This document shows, piece by piece, positions 37,163 through 45,862 of a DNA stretch of 64,000 nucleotides; the first letter of the stretch is position 1, and each line of letters starts with the position of its first letter. The notes beneath the pieces were generated by a model. That model had not been told where the DNA came from and did not search any database. It worked only from the letters and a program-made list of their open reading frames with translations. The stretch comes from Kriegella aquimaris. Lineage in GTDB: Bacteria; Bacteroidota; Bacteroidia; Flavobacteriales; Flavobacteriaceae. A program made the position numbers and the translations under genes. The stretch spans positions 496,001-560,000 of the forward strand of contig NZ_FNGV01000002.1 of the NCBI RefSeq assembly GCF_900103215.1. The letters are read 5' to 3'.

Positions 37163-38023
37163 ATGAATAGGTCAGATTCGAAGGGTGGAGATAAGAGGGC
37201 ATCAGGAAGACAGGGTGGAACATTTCGAAAGAAGAGTTATGCCAGAGGGAATGCCCCCATAAAAAAGAAAAGTGATTCGCAACAATCTGCTCCCAAAGTA
37301 CAAAAAGATTCAGGGTTGATTCGATTGAACAAGTATGTAGCCAATTCTGGCGTTTGTTCTCGTAGAGATGCCGATATATATATCACCGCAGGAAATATAA
37401 CAGTAAACGGTAAGCCTATTACCGAAATGGGCTATAAAGTAAAATTGGCCGATGAGGTCAGGTTCGATGGACGTCTGTTAAATCCAGAAAAGAAGGAATA
37501 CGTGCTGCTCAACAAACCAAAAGATTTTGTGACTACTACTCGAGATGAACATGGTAGGAGAAGTGCCGTGGGGTTGATTTCAAAGGCATCAAAATCAACA
37601 TTGAACCCTGTGGGGAAGTTGAATAAAGATACAACGGGACTCTTACTATTTACAAATGATGGGGAACTCACCAAGCGATTGAATAGCCCTAAAAACGGAT
37701 TGCGAAAAATCTATCATATCGAACTGAACAAGCCCTTGCGAAGCGCCGATTTAAAAAAAATACAAGAAGGTGTTTTGGTAGATGATAAAGTTGTTAAGGT
37801 TGCTGATGTCAGTTTCGTTGATAATGCACCAAAAAACCAAGTAGGTATGGAAATTCTAAGCACACGAAACGATATTGTACGTCGTATTTTTAAAGCCTTG
37901 GAATATGAAGTCGTTAAGATGGATAGGGTGGTGTATGCCAGCTTGACTAAAAAGGACTTGCCCCGAGGGCACTGGCGCTATTTGACCGAGCAGGAGGTGA
38001 TTAATCTTGGAATGATAAAATAG
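37163..38023 (+). CDS. RsuA/RluB/RluE-type pseudouridine synthase, catalytic Asp replaced by Asn
   Basis: The 286-residue protein has a basic, low-complexity N-terminus (1-50), an S4 RNA-binding domain (about 52-98, 'RLNKYVANSGVCSRRDADIY') and a pseudouridine synthase domain. The catalytic motif, normally G-R-L-D-x-x-T-x-G-L, reads 'GKLNKDTTGLLLFTNDG'. Asn154 (AAT at 37622-37624) stands at the nucleophilic Asp. The Asp two residues later corresponds to a non-essential position in RsuA. The rest of the fold ('YHIELNKPL', 'RRIFKALEYEVVKMDRV') is intact. It should bind rRNA but might not isomerise uridine. Related enzymes modify 16S or 23S rRNA. Confidence 0.88.
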   Translation: MNRSDSKGGDKRASGRQGGTFRKKSYARGNAPIKKKSDSQQSAPKVQKDSGLIRLNKYVANSGVCSRRDADIYITAGNITVNGKPITEMGYKVKLADEVRFDGRLLNPEKKEYVLLNKPKDFVTTTRDEHGRRSAVGLISKASKSTLNPVGKLNKDTTGLLLFTNDGELTKRLNSPKNGLRKIYHIELNKPLRSADLKKIQEGVLVDDKVVKVADVSFVDNAPKNQVGMEILSTRNDIVRRIFKALEYEVVKMDRVVYASLTKKDLPRGHWRYLTEQEVINLGMIK

Positions 38024-38170
38024 GAGTTGAAAATCAAACCAATGAATTCAACAATAATTGTTCAAAGAACTTTTATAGTAACCTTATCATAAGCATTTGG
38101 TAACCGAATTGGTCAATAAAAAGACCATTTTTGTGGTGTTCAAATTACAATTTTATTTGAGTTAGCAGCC

Positions 38171-38205
38171 TTAAGACCGATATTCGTATCGGTTTTGTCT
38201 TTTTA
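38171..38205 (+). terminator. Intrinsic terminator after the pseudouridine synthase gene
   Basis: A perfect 7-bp stem (accgata 38176-38182 with tatcggt 38187-38193) with a UUCG loop is followed by a T-rich run. An outer pairing of aagac with gtctt may extend it. On the minus strand no T-tract follows, so it serves the plus-strand gene. Confidence 0.75.
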
Positions 38206-38238
38206 GGAGTTCTCTTTTAATATTTAGGTAGACCACTT

Positions 38239-41200
38239 TTAATTCTTGATTAGTTTATGCACGATTACTGATTGCCTTGCCTTTAGAGTTAGTAGGTATA
38301 TGCCCTTTTTTAACCCATCTACATTAAAAATCACTTCTTTATTGTCGACCTTAGAGGGTTCTCTCATAATCATTTTACCATTTAATGTATACAGCGAAAG
38401 GGTTAGGTAATCTGTTTCTGTTTCACCTATGGTGATATGTAGGTCTCCGTCGTTTATTGGGTTCGGATAGATTAGAGGCGTTGGTGATAAAATAATATTT
38501 TTTTCAAAAGTGCCTTGACATGTTTTATCGGTAACAACTGAAAGTTTGTTGCTGTTTGCAGAAAGAGCTAAGGTTATTTCATTATTTGAGGTATGGTACA
38601 CTTCATCATTCAAAGAGATAAAATAGTCTTTAGACCCTGATAGATTTAAATTGATGGTATTGTCTAATGAATTTATTTTAGAGGAGACGCTAAGCGCTTC
38701 TGGTTCGGTAATTTGTAATACGAAGCAAGTCTCCGAGTAGTTCCCAGCATAAACACTTATACATAGGTCATACGCGCCAGCGGCAAGATCGGAAAATAAA
38801 ATGGTTTTGTTAAATTCTTTTGTTTGGCTAAGGTTTTCTCCAGTAAGAGTAACGCTGTAATCAAGCAGTTCTTTGGCGGTTATCTCAATACTGCCATTAT
38901 TTTTAGAAACGCAGGTAGCACTTGTTGTTAGAATAGCAAAATTATCTACTGGAAAGCTTGATAATGAACACCCGTTCGAATTAACTAAGGTTCCGGGAGG
39001 GGTATCTTGGCACCGGTCGAGAATATTAATTATACCATCAGCATTAATATCACCTTTCTTATCATATCTCCATAATTGTTTTCCTTCTGTATCGGTCACT
39101 GCATGGAAATAAACGTAGTCTTCTATAAAATTTATAGAAGTAGGGTCTGAACTAAATACGCCCTCTTTTAAATCGAATAATTGATAAGTGCCAAAATCCG
39201 TGCCATCAGATGTCCATAGTTCTTGCCCATTTTGAGATGTAAATGCTGAAAAATAGACGCGTTCACTATCATTTGTAAAGTAAGAAGGGTATGAATATTT
39301 GTCGTCATTAATGTCTTTAACGAGGTATGTGCCTTCAGTGGTGCCATCGGTACGCCACAGTTCATTACCGTGTATGCCGTCATTTGCAGAAAAATAGATA
39401 ATATCATTAAGTATCGTATGGTCAAAAACACCTAAGTTAGAATCCGCGCCATTTTGTTCACCTTCATAGATGTCTTTTATCTGATAGGTACCCTCGGCAG
39501 TGCCATCAGAAACCCAGATTTCTGTTCCAGATTTAAACGTAGATGCCACAAAAACAAGTTTGTCCTTAAGGGCCACCATACCGGTATTGTTGTAATTAGA
39601 CTGCTGAATAAATGGCACACTAGTAATTTCTTTCGTGCCCTCGGGTGTACCATCACTAAACCATAAATCATGCAGGCCATTCACAGATAAAAATACATTG
39701 TCACCTACGGTGGTAAGATCGTTAATTTCTTCAAAAGCTTTTATTTTTACGGTACCGGCATCCGTGCCATCACCTCGCCATAGCTCAACTATATTCCAAC
39801 TAGGTTTCACTGTAAAATATAGGTAGTTCTCGGAGGTGACTATTTTTTGTGGACCGTAAGTTCCACCATGGTTTATAGTGGGCGGGCCAATTGCTTTGAC
39901 TAACTCAAACTCATTACCGTTATATTTTGCCAAGTGGTTTTGATATTGACTTAGGTCGGTATCTTTTGAAGATACAAAGTAATAGATGTTATCATTAAAG
40001 GTTATGATACCGGGTTTAATTAGGGTTTTAATGTTTGAATCTAGATGGTTCATGGCTATTGTGCCTTCGAAGGTGCCGTCGGCTCGAAATACTTTTGTTC
40101 CTGAAATGGTATTCCCGAAATAGTATAAATCGTTGCCCATAGCCGTGAAATTTCTAGGGTTTGATTCCCCTAATTTATTTAAAAGTGTATTTGTGTTGCT
40201 ATTGTGGTCATAAGCCCAAACATCTCCATAATCATAAAAAATCTTGTTACCTACTTTTTCATATTTTGGATCTAACAGGGTAGATTTATAAGTGCATATG
40301 TTAGCAAAAAGCGCATGAGAGTCGAAAGAAAGATTTGTACGCCATAGTTCTTCGCCCGAACTATTAGATTCATGTGTAAAATAATAATATTCTTGAAAAT
40401 TTTTAATTGGGGCCACACCATTAAGCATTTCTATATTTCTAGTGTTTTCTGCGGTAAGATCCGTAATCCATGCTTCTCGATAAACTTCCCCATTGAGATG
40501 AAATTGTATATGAAACATATTATCATTGACCTTAGCTAGTATAGTAGGATTTTCCCCTCGCGAATTAGTTGGATTAGAATTGTTCGGTATTTCCGTTATA
40601 CCTGTAACATGATAGTCTTGAGTGTCAAGTGCCGCTAAGGTGTAGTTTTCTGAATTGTTAGGTGCAAGAAAAATAAGGTTGGGGCCATCTGAATTTAGAG
40701 TAGAAGGAGTATAATTAAGAGGTACGGTTTCGTCATAGATTTTAATTGTGCCTGCTTCGGTCCCGTCCGATTCCCAAATAGTTAAATTATTCGCGTACGT
40801 ACTAAAAAAGGAAAAATAGAGTTTGTTATTGATCTCTATGACATCTGAAAAATCTACATAACCTTCAAACATGTTTTTTATGGGCTGTACGCCATCAACT
40901 AATCCATCTGTTTTTAAAATCCCGGTTGTTTTAGGATTTCCATCAAACAAATCACTTTTGGCAACAACGTATAATTCGTTTTTGTACGGAACAAACTCAG
41001 GGGGTGTGGACTGATAATTTGAATTGATAATATACGGGTCTAATTTCGGTATTGCCGTAAAAGTGCCGTCTTCTGTGCCGTCACTTCTCCAAGTTAGAAA
41101 TTGATTTTGCATTTTGAAGGTAAAGAAGAAGAGGCTATTGACAGTACCTTCATAAACAGATCTTGGTCCTAGTTTAGGTACGTTATCTTGTATTAAAATG

Positions 41201-41694
41201 GTTCCTAGGTCAGTACCATCACTTTTCCATACTTCTACAGATTCGCTTTGGTGGTTCAAAAAGTAAATTTCGTTCCCAACTAAGGTTATGTCGTAGATAC
41301 GTGTATCTACTAGATTGGTAATCTGAAAGGTGCCATTCTCCGTGCCATCTGTAGACCAAATTTGGTAGCCTGAGATATTGGTAAAGGCAACAAAGTACAA
41401 AAGTCCATTCAAGAATACTGCTCCATCTTTGAAATCAGTTGAAATTCCGAAATTGCCTCCGGGATTAATATCCTTTAATAAATAAGGGGGCTCAATACCG
41501 TTAGTAATCCATAATTCAGTCCCATAATCTTTGGTCCAAGCACTAAAAATCAGAAGATTATTATACTCAATAAATTGTGAAGGGGATGAACCGATATCCC
41601 CCACCTCAGGAAATAAATGGGTTATCTGCTCTTGAGCTTGGCTAAAATTAGAACTAGCTAAGAGTATTAAAATAAAAGCAAAGAGTCTTGTCAT
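38239..41694 (-). CDS. ELWxxDGT-repeat protein with type IX secretion tail
   Basis: The 1151-residue secreted protein has a Sec signal ending at 'SNFSQAQ'. More than a dozen copies of a strand-turn unit of the type E-L-W-x-[ST]-[DN]-G-T follow ('GTELWITNG', 'NELWRTDGTTEGTYLVKD', 'EIWVSDGTAEGTYQ'), suggesting one or two large beta-propellers. Near residue 880 a Ca-binding dockerin/TSP3-like turn ('KGDINADGIINILDRC') closes the repeats. A beta-rich linker and a type A T9SS tail ('LIYPNPINDGDLHI' to 'HKLIKN') finish it. Its ligand is unknown. It converges on the pseudouridine synthase gene. Confidence 0.92.
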   Translation of the reverse strand: MTRLFAFILILLASSNFSQAQEQITHLFPEVGDIGSSPSQFIEYNNLLIFSAWTKDYGTELWITNGIEPPYLLKDINPGGNFGISTDFKDGAVFLNGLLYFVAFTNISGYQIWSTDGTENGTFQITNLVDTRIYDITLVGNEIYFLNHQSESVEVWKSDGTDLGTILIQDNVPKLGPRSVYEGTVNSLFFFTFKMQNQFLTWRSDGTEDGTFTAIPKLDPYIINSNYQSTPPEFVPYKNELYVVAKSDLFDGNPKTTGILKTDGLVDGVQPIKNMFEGYVDFSDVIEINNKLYFSFFSTYANNLTIWESDGTEAGTIKIYDETVPLNYTPSTLNSDGPNLIFLAPNNSENYTLAALDTQDYHVTGITEIPNNSNPTNSRGENPTILAKVNDNMFHIQFHLNGEVYREAWITDLTAENTRNIEMLNGVAPIKNFQEYYYFTHESNSSGEELWRTNLSFDSHALFANICTYKSTLLDPKYEKVGNKIFYDYGDVWAYDHNSNTNTLLNKLGESNPRNFTAMGNDLYYFGNTISGTKVFRADGTFEGTIAMNHLDSNIKTLIKPGIITFNDNIYYFVSSKDTDLSQYQNHLAKYNGNEFELVKAIGPPTINHGGTYGPQKIVTSENYLYFTVKPSWNIVELWRGDGTDAGTVKIKAFEEINDLTTVGDNVFLSVNGLHDLWFSDGTPEGTKEITSVPFIQQSNYNNTGMVALKDKLVFVASTFKSGTEIWVSDGTAEGTYQIKDIYEGEQNGADSNLGVFDHTILNDIIYFSANDGIHGNELWRTDGTTEGTYLVKDINDDKYSYPSYFTNDSERVYFSAFTSQNGQELWTSDGTDFGTYQLFDLKEGVFSSDPTSINFIEDYVYFHAVTDTEGKQLWRYDKKGDINADGIINILDRCQDTPPGTLVNSNGCSLSSFPVDNFAILTTSATCVSKNNGSIEITAKELLDYSVTLTGENLSQTKEFNKTILFSDLAAGAYDLCISVYAGNYSETCFVLQITEPEALSVSSKINSLDNTINLNLSGSKDYFISLNDEVYHTSNNEITLALSANSNKLSVVTDKTCQGTFEKNIILSPTPLIYPNPINDGDLHITIGETETDYLTLSLYTLNGKMIMREPSKVDNKEVIFNVDGLKKGIYLLTLKARQSVIVHKLIKN

Positions 41695-41839
41695 ATTCTA
41701 GTATGATGGGAAAACCTAAAAAGGTTAAAACTAAGAAATGTGTAAAGGATTACTAAAATAACCCGTTACAACTCCAATAAAATAGACAAAACTACAGCGA
41801 TATAGATTAAGGGAAATTTATATCATACCCTTTATTTCT

Positions 41840-43123
41840 TTAATCTCGAATATTTTCCATCTTCTCCCGAATCTCATCCAAACATAAATTGCCCAGACTG
41901 CCCTCATGTGAATGTGAAATATCACGTTTGGGGCTAAACGTACCTTGTTGAATTTCTTGTCCCATTTTTTTATAGGCATCGCGAAACGGCATCCCCGATA
42001 AGACCAATTCGTTCAGGGTATCTACACTAAAAAGATAATCGTATTTGGGATCTTCCAAAATAGTTGGGTTGACGCGAATTTCGGCTAAACTAAAAGTCAA
42101 AATTTCGAGACATGCCTTCATGTCTTGTATGGCAGGCACAATCACTTCTTTGACCAATTGTAAATCACGGTGATACCCGCTAGGTAGGTTATTGATGATT
42201 AGCGTCAATTGGTTGGGAATGCTCTGAAGTTTATTGCATTTGCCCCGTACCAATTCAAAAACATCGGGATTCTTTTTGTGCGGCATAATACTACTTCCCG
42301 TAGTCAATTCATCGGGAAAAGAAACGAAATCAAAATTTTGGCTCATATACAGACAGATGTCCATGGCCATTTTAGATAGGGTCGCGGCTAGGCTGCTCAT
42401 ACCAAAGGCAGCAGCTTTTTCTACTTTGCCACGCCCCATTTGGGCCGCCACTACATTGTATTTGGTGGTCTCAAAACCCATTTCTCGGGTCGTAAAACTT
42501 CTGTCGATAGGAAAAGAACTACCGTACCCCGCAGCACTTCCTAACGGATTTTGATCAGCAACCTTAAGCGCTGCATCGACAAAATAGAGGTCATCTATCA
42601 AACTTTCTGCATAGGCCGAGAACCACAGTCCGAACGATGAAGGCATCGCAATCTGTAAGTGGGTGTAACCGGGCAGCAATACTTCTTTGTGCTTTTCCGC
42701 CAAAGCTAGCAACAGATCAAACAACTCTTTCGTTAGGGACTTTATTTGCATCAATTCTTCTTTGAGATACAAGTGCATAGCGACCAAAACTTGATCGTTA
42801 CGTGACCGGGCCGTATGTATTTTTTTTCCGGTATCGCCCAACTTCTCCGTTAGTAGAAATTCAATCTTGGAATGCATATCCTCAAAAGAATCTTCTATGG
42901 TGAAAGTTCCTTCTTCAATGGATGTACCGATGTTGTCTAGTTCAGCGACCAAAGCTTCCGTTTCGGTATCGGTAAGCAAGCCGATTTTACCCAACATTTT
43001 GGCATGGGCCTTAGAAGCAATGACATCGTATTTTGCCAATAGCAAATCCAATTCACGATCATTGCCTACTGTAAAATGGTCTATTTTTTTATCGGTGCTA
43101 AAGCCTTTGTCCCAGAGTTTCAT
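41840..43123 (-). CDS. argH: Argininosuccinate lyase
   Basis: The 427-residue cytoplasmic enzyme of the fumarase/aspartase superfamily splits argininosuccinate to arginine and fumarate, the last step of the pathway. It carries the signature 'GSSIMPHKKNPDVFELVRGK', the 'HTARSRNDQVLVAMHLYLK' segment and 'LPGYTHLQIAMPSSFG' with catalytic His. The start at 43123 ('MKLWDKGFS') matches the family; the frame is open 10 codons upstream. It is the last gene of the arginine operon, 62 bases after argE. Confidence 0.97.
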   Translation of the reverse strand: MKLWDKGFSTDKKIDHFTVGNDRELDLLLAKYDVIASKAHAKMLGKIGLLTDTETEALVAELDNIGTSIEEGTFTIEDSFEDMHSKIEFLLTEKLGDTGKKIHTARSRNDQVLVAMHLYLKEELMQIKSLTKELFDLLLALAEKHKEVLLPGYTHLQIAMPSSFGLWFSAYAESLIDDLYFVDAALKVADQNPLGSAAGYGSSFPIDRSFTTREMGFETTKYNVVAAQMGRGKVEKAAAFGMSSLAATLSKMAMDICLYMSQNFDFVSFPDELTTGSSIMPHKKNPDVFELVRGKCNKLQSIPNQLTLIINNLPSGYHRDLQLVKEVIVPAIQDMKACLEILTFSLAEIRVNPTILEDPKYDYLFSVDTLNELVLSGMPFRDAYKKMGQEIQQGTFSPKRDISHSHEGSLGNLCLDEIREKMENIRD

Positions 43124-43185
43124 AAATTTTGGTTTACATTTATCAATGCACAATTACCAATTGTTCATTGCATACTGTTAATTAT

Positions 43186-44250
43186 TTATTGTAAAAATCC
43201 CTTCAAAATTTTAATATACAAATCAATACCCTCTTCGATTTCGTTTACATATATAAATTCGTTGGCGGAGTGCGAACGGGTACTATCGCCAGGTCCTAAT
43301 TTTAGCGATTGACAGCTCAGGGCCGCTTGATCGGAAAGCGTTGGCGAACCATAAGTTTCCCTTCCCAAGGCGATGCCCGATTGCACCAAAGGATGATTCT
43401 TGTCGATGGCCGATGAATTAAGGCGTAACGAGCGCGGTTTCAATTCGCAAGGTGCTTCCTTTTGCAAGATATCACGAATTTCTTTGTTGGTGTATTTATC
43501 GTTGACCCGAACATCGATTACTAGGTTTACTTGGGCGGGAACCACATTGTGCTGTTCTCCGCCGTTGATTTGAGTGACCGTCAACTTTACTTCGCCCAAT
43601 ACCTCGGAAACCTTTTTGAATTTGTAATTTTTGAACCAATCCAAAACTCCGATCGTATTGTATATCGCGTTATTGTCATTCGGATGCGCTGCATGGGAAG
43701 GTGTACCTTTTACGGCCGCTTCAAAAACCACCAGTCCTTTTTCGGCAATTGCCAATTTCATTAATGTTGGTTCACCTACGATGGCGACATCGATTTCAGG
43801 AAGTATCGCGAGCATGCTGTTCAGACCATTGGGGCCTGAGCTTTCTTCCTCGGCCGAAGCCACGATGATAATGTTGTGGTTTAAGTTTTTCGCATCATAA
43901 AAATGGGTAAAAGTTGCGATAAGCGATACTAATGGTCCGCCCGCATCATTGCTGCCAAGGCCAAATAATTTTCCATCTTCGATATGTGGGTGAAAAGGAT
44001 CCTTGGTATAGGCCGTATTCGGTTTAACGGTATCGTGATGTGAATTAAGTAGCAACGTTGGCTTATTTTCGTCGTAATACTTATTGAAAGCGTAGATATT
44101 GTTTTTCTCCCGTTTAAAAGGTATGTCAAACGATTTGAACCAATTTTCAATGGCATCGGCAGTTTTTTCTTCTTCAGAGGAAAAGGATTGAATGGAAATT
44201 AAGGTCTTCAATAAATCGATGGCCTTTTCTGTAAGTACGAGCTGTTCCAT
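43186..44250 (-). CDS. argE: N-acyl-ornithine/citrulline deacylase (M20 family, argE-type)
   Basis: The 354-residue binuclear zinc amidohydrolase has M20 metal ligands in 'LLLNSHHDTV' (His), 'GLGSNDAGGP' (bridging Asp), 'ASAEEESSG' (Glu plus catalytic Glu) and 'AIVGEPTLM'. A dimerisation domain sits in the middle ('TPSHAAHPNDNN'). In Bacteroidetes the carbamoylated intermediate is deacylated late, so the likely substrate is N-acyl-citrulline, probably the succinyl form given Ser90 in argF'. Its start overlaps the argB stop by one base (TAATG), so the two are coupled. Acyl specificity is inferred only. Confidence 0.93.
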   Translation of the reverse strand: MEQLVLTEKAIDLLKTLISIQSFSSEEEKTADAIENWFKSFDIPFKREKNNIYAFNKYYDENKPTLLLNSHHDTVKPNTAYTKDPFHPHIEDGKLFGLGSNDAGGPLVSLIATFTHFYDAKNLNHNIIIVASAEEESSGPNGLNSMLAILPEIDVAIVGEPTLMKLAIAEKGLVVFEAAVKGTPSHAAHPNDNNAIYNTIGVLDWFKNYKFKKVSEVLGEVKLTVTQINGGEQHNVVPAQVNLVIDVRVNDKYTNKEIRDILQKEAPCELKPRSLRLNSSAIDKNHPLVQSGIALGRETYGSPTLSDQAALSCQSLKLGPGDSTRSHSANEFIYVNEIEEGIDLYIKILKGFLQ

Positions 44251-45029
44251 TATAAGGTTATTGTGGTGAATAAGTTAGATTCTGGTGCTAACATCGAAAT
44301 ATTGCCGATACAGACCTGATGTACATTTCTATTTAGGGCGTTAAAGCAATTCTCAAGTTTCGGCAGCATGCCATCGGCGATTACTTTCTGTGTCAACAGT
44401 GTTTTATAGGATGTGGTATTGATGTGTTTTATAACCGAATCCTCATCGTTTACATCTTTTAAAACCCCTTTCTTTTCGAAACAATAGTTGAGTGTTGTTT
44501 CATAAAATTCGCTCATACCTATGGCAATTTCAGAAGCAATGGTATCTGCGTTCGTGTTGAATAATTGTCCGTTTTGGTCGTGGGTTATGGCACAAAATAC
44601 CGGTGTTAAATTGGCTTCCAACAAACGACTTATGGTTATTGCATTCACTGAATCAACATCGCCGACATAACCAAAATCAACATCTTTTACAGGTCTTTTA
44701 TGGGCCTGTATCGTATTTGCATCGGCTCCCGAGAGACCAATAGCATTACAGTTGTTGGCTTGAAGTTCTGCGACAATCTTTTTATTGACCAAGCCCCCGT
44801 AAACCATGGTTATGAGGTCTAGGCTTTGTGCATCGGTAATGCGTCTTCCGCCTACGAGTTGCGACTCGATACCTAATTTTTTACCCAACTCGGTGGCCAG
44901 TTTCCCTCCACCGTGAACCAGTACTTTTTGACCCTCGATTTTGGAAAAAACAGCGAGAAACTTCGAAAGTTCCGTCTTGTTTTCTATGACATTTCCGCCA
45001 ATTTTTACGATGGATAGTTTTGGTTTCAT
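44250..45029 (-). CDS. argB: N-acylglutamate kinase
   Basis: The 259-residue amino acid kinase phosphorylates N-acylglutamate. The ATP-binding 'VKIGGNVIENK' near the start, 'VLVHGGGKLATELGKKLG' and 'NAIGLSGADANTIQAH' are characteristic. It lacks the N-terminal helix linked to arginine feedback in hexameric enzymes, so it is probably the short, arginine-insensitive form. It follows the SDR gene by 44 bases and is coupled to argE by a TAATG overlap. Acetyl or succinyl use cannot be read here, but the argF' residue points to succinyl. Confidence 0.95.
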   Translation of the reverse strand: MKPKLSIVKIGGNVIENKTELSKFLAVFSKIEGQKVLVHGGGKLATELGKKLGIESQLVGGRRITDAQSLDLITMVYGGLVNKKIVAELQANNCNAIGLSGADANTIQAHKRPVKDVDFGYVGDVDSVNAITISRLLEANLTPVFCAITHDQNGQLFNTNADTIASEIAIGMSEFYETTLNYCFEKKGVLKDVNDEDSVIKHINTTSYKTLLTQKVIADGMLPKLENCFNALNRNVHQVCIGNISMLAPESNLFTTITL

Positions 45030-45073
45030 TTCAAGCTAAATTTAGTTTCGTGTCATTTTCAATCGTCATATAA

Positions 45074-45826
45074 TCATGCATTTAGAATACCTCCGTCGAT
45101 ATTTATAGTACTCCCCGTAATCCATGAAGAATCTTTAGAGACCATAAACAGTGCCAATTTCGCAATATCATCAGGGGTGCCCAAACGCTTTAAAAGCGTC
45201 GTTTGTTTTGCATTTTCAATGGCATTTTCCGGATTTTCGAATGCTTTTGCCGAATCGTGCAATAGTGGCGTGTCTACGGGACCAGGACAAAGTGCGTTTA
45301 CCCGTATTTTTGGGGCATATTCGACTGCTAGCTGTTTCATTAGGGCCACAGAACCTGCTTTTGAGGCGCAATAGGCAGGGTGGTTCGGGAAACTCTTAAA
45401 TGCCGCTATCGAGGCATTGATCAAAATGTTGGCATCAGCACTCTTTAAAAGATGCGGAATGGCGTATTTCGATAAATAGAAAATAGAACTAAGATTGGTA
45501 TCCATGGTATATTGCCACGACGAAACAGGAAGATCGACCACATTCCCCAGACCTAAAATACCGGCATTGATTGAAAGGATGTCGAGTTTTCCAAAATTAT
45601 CCATAGCGGCAGTCACCAATTTTTCATTGGTCTCAGCCATACTAATATCGCCTTGAATGAAAATTGAATTTTTTAATTGCTTTTCTAAAGCATTTCCTTT
45701 TTCACTGGATTTGCCCGAAAGAATCAGTTTGGCCCCGGCTGCTGCAAACATCTCGGATATGGCTTTTCCCATCCCGCCCGTGGCTCCGGTAACGATACAA
45801 ACTTTATCCTTTAGTTCTTGTGACAT
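45074..45826 (-). CDS. Short-chain dehydrogenase/reductase inside the arginine operon
   Basis: The 250-residue NAD(P)-dependent SDR has the nucleotide loop 'VTGATGGMGKAISEMFAAAG', 'INAGILGLG', the catalytic Ser in 'INASIAAFKS' 13 residues before Tyr of 'YCASKAG', and the C-terminal 'WITGSTINIDGGILNA'. It is a classic FabG-like member with all catalytic residues. It lies between argF' and argB, same strand, 36 and 44 bases away, so it is in the operon. No arginine or proline step needs such an enzyme, so the substrate is unknown. Confidence 0.92.
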   Translation of the reverse strand: MSQELKDKVCIVTGATGGMGKAISEMFAAAGAKLILSGKSSEKGNALEKQLKNSIFIQGDISMAETNEKLVTAAMDNFGKLDILSINAGILGLGNVVDLPVSSWQYTMDTNLSSIFYLSKYAIPHLLKSADANILINASIAAFKSFPNHPAYCASKAGSVALMKQLAVEYAPKIRVNALCPGPVDTPLLHDSAKAFENPENAIENAKQTTLLKRLGTPDDIAKLALFMVSKDSSWITGSTINIDGGILNA

Positions 45827-45862
45827 TTACTTCTGTTTGTTTTTGTAAATCGAGAGTATGTT

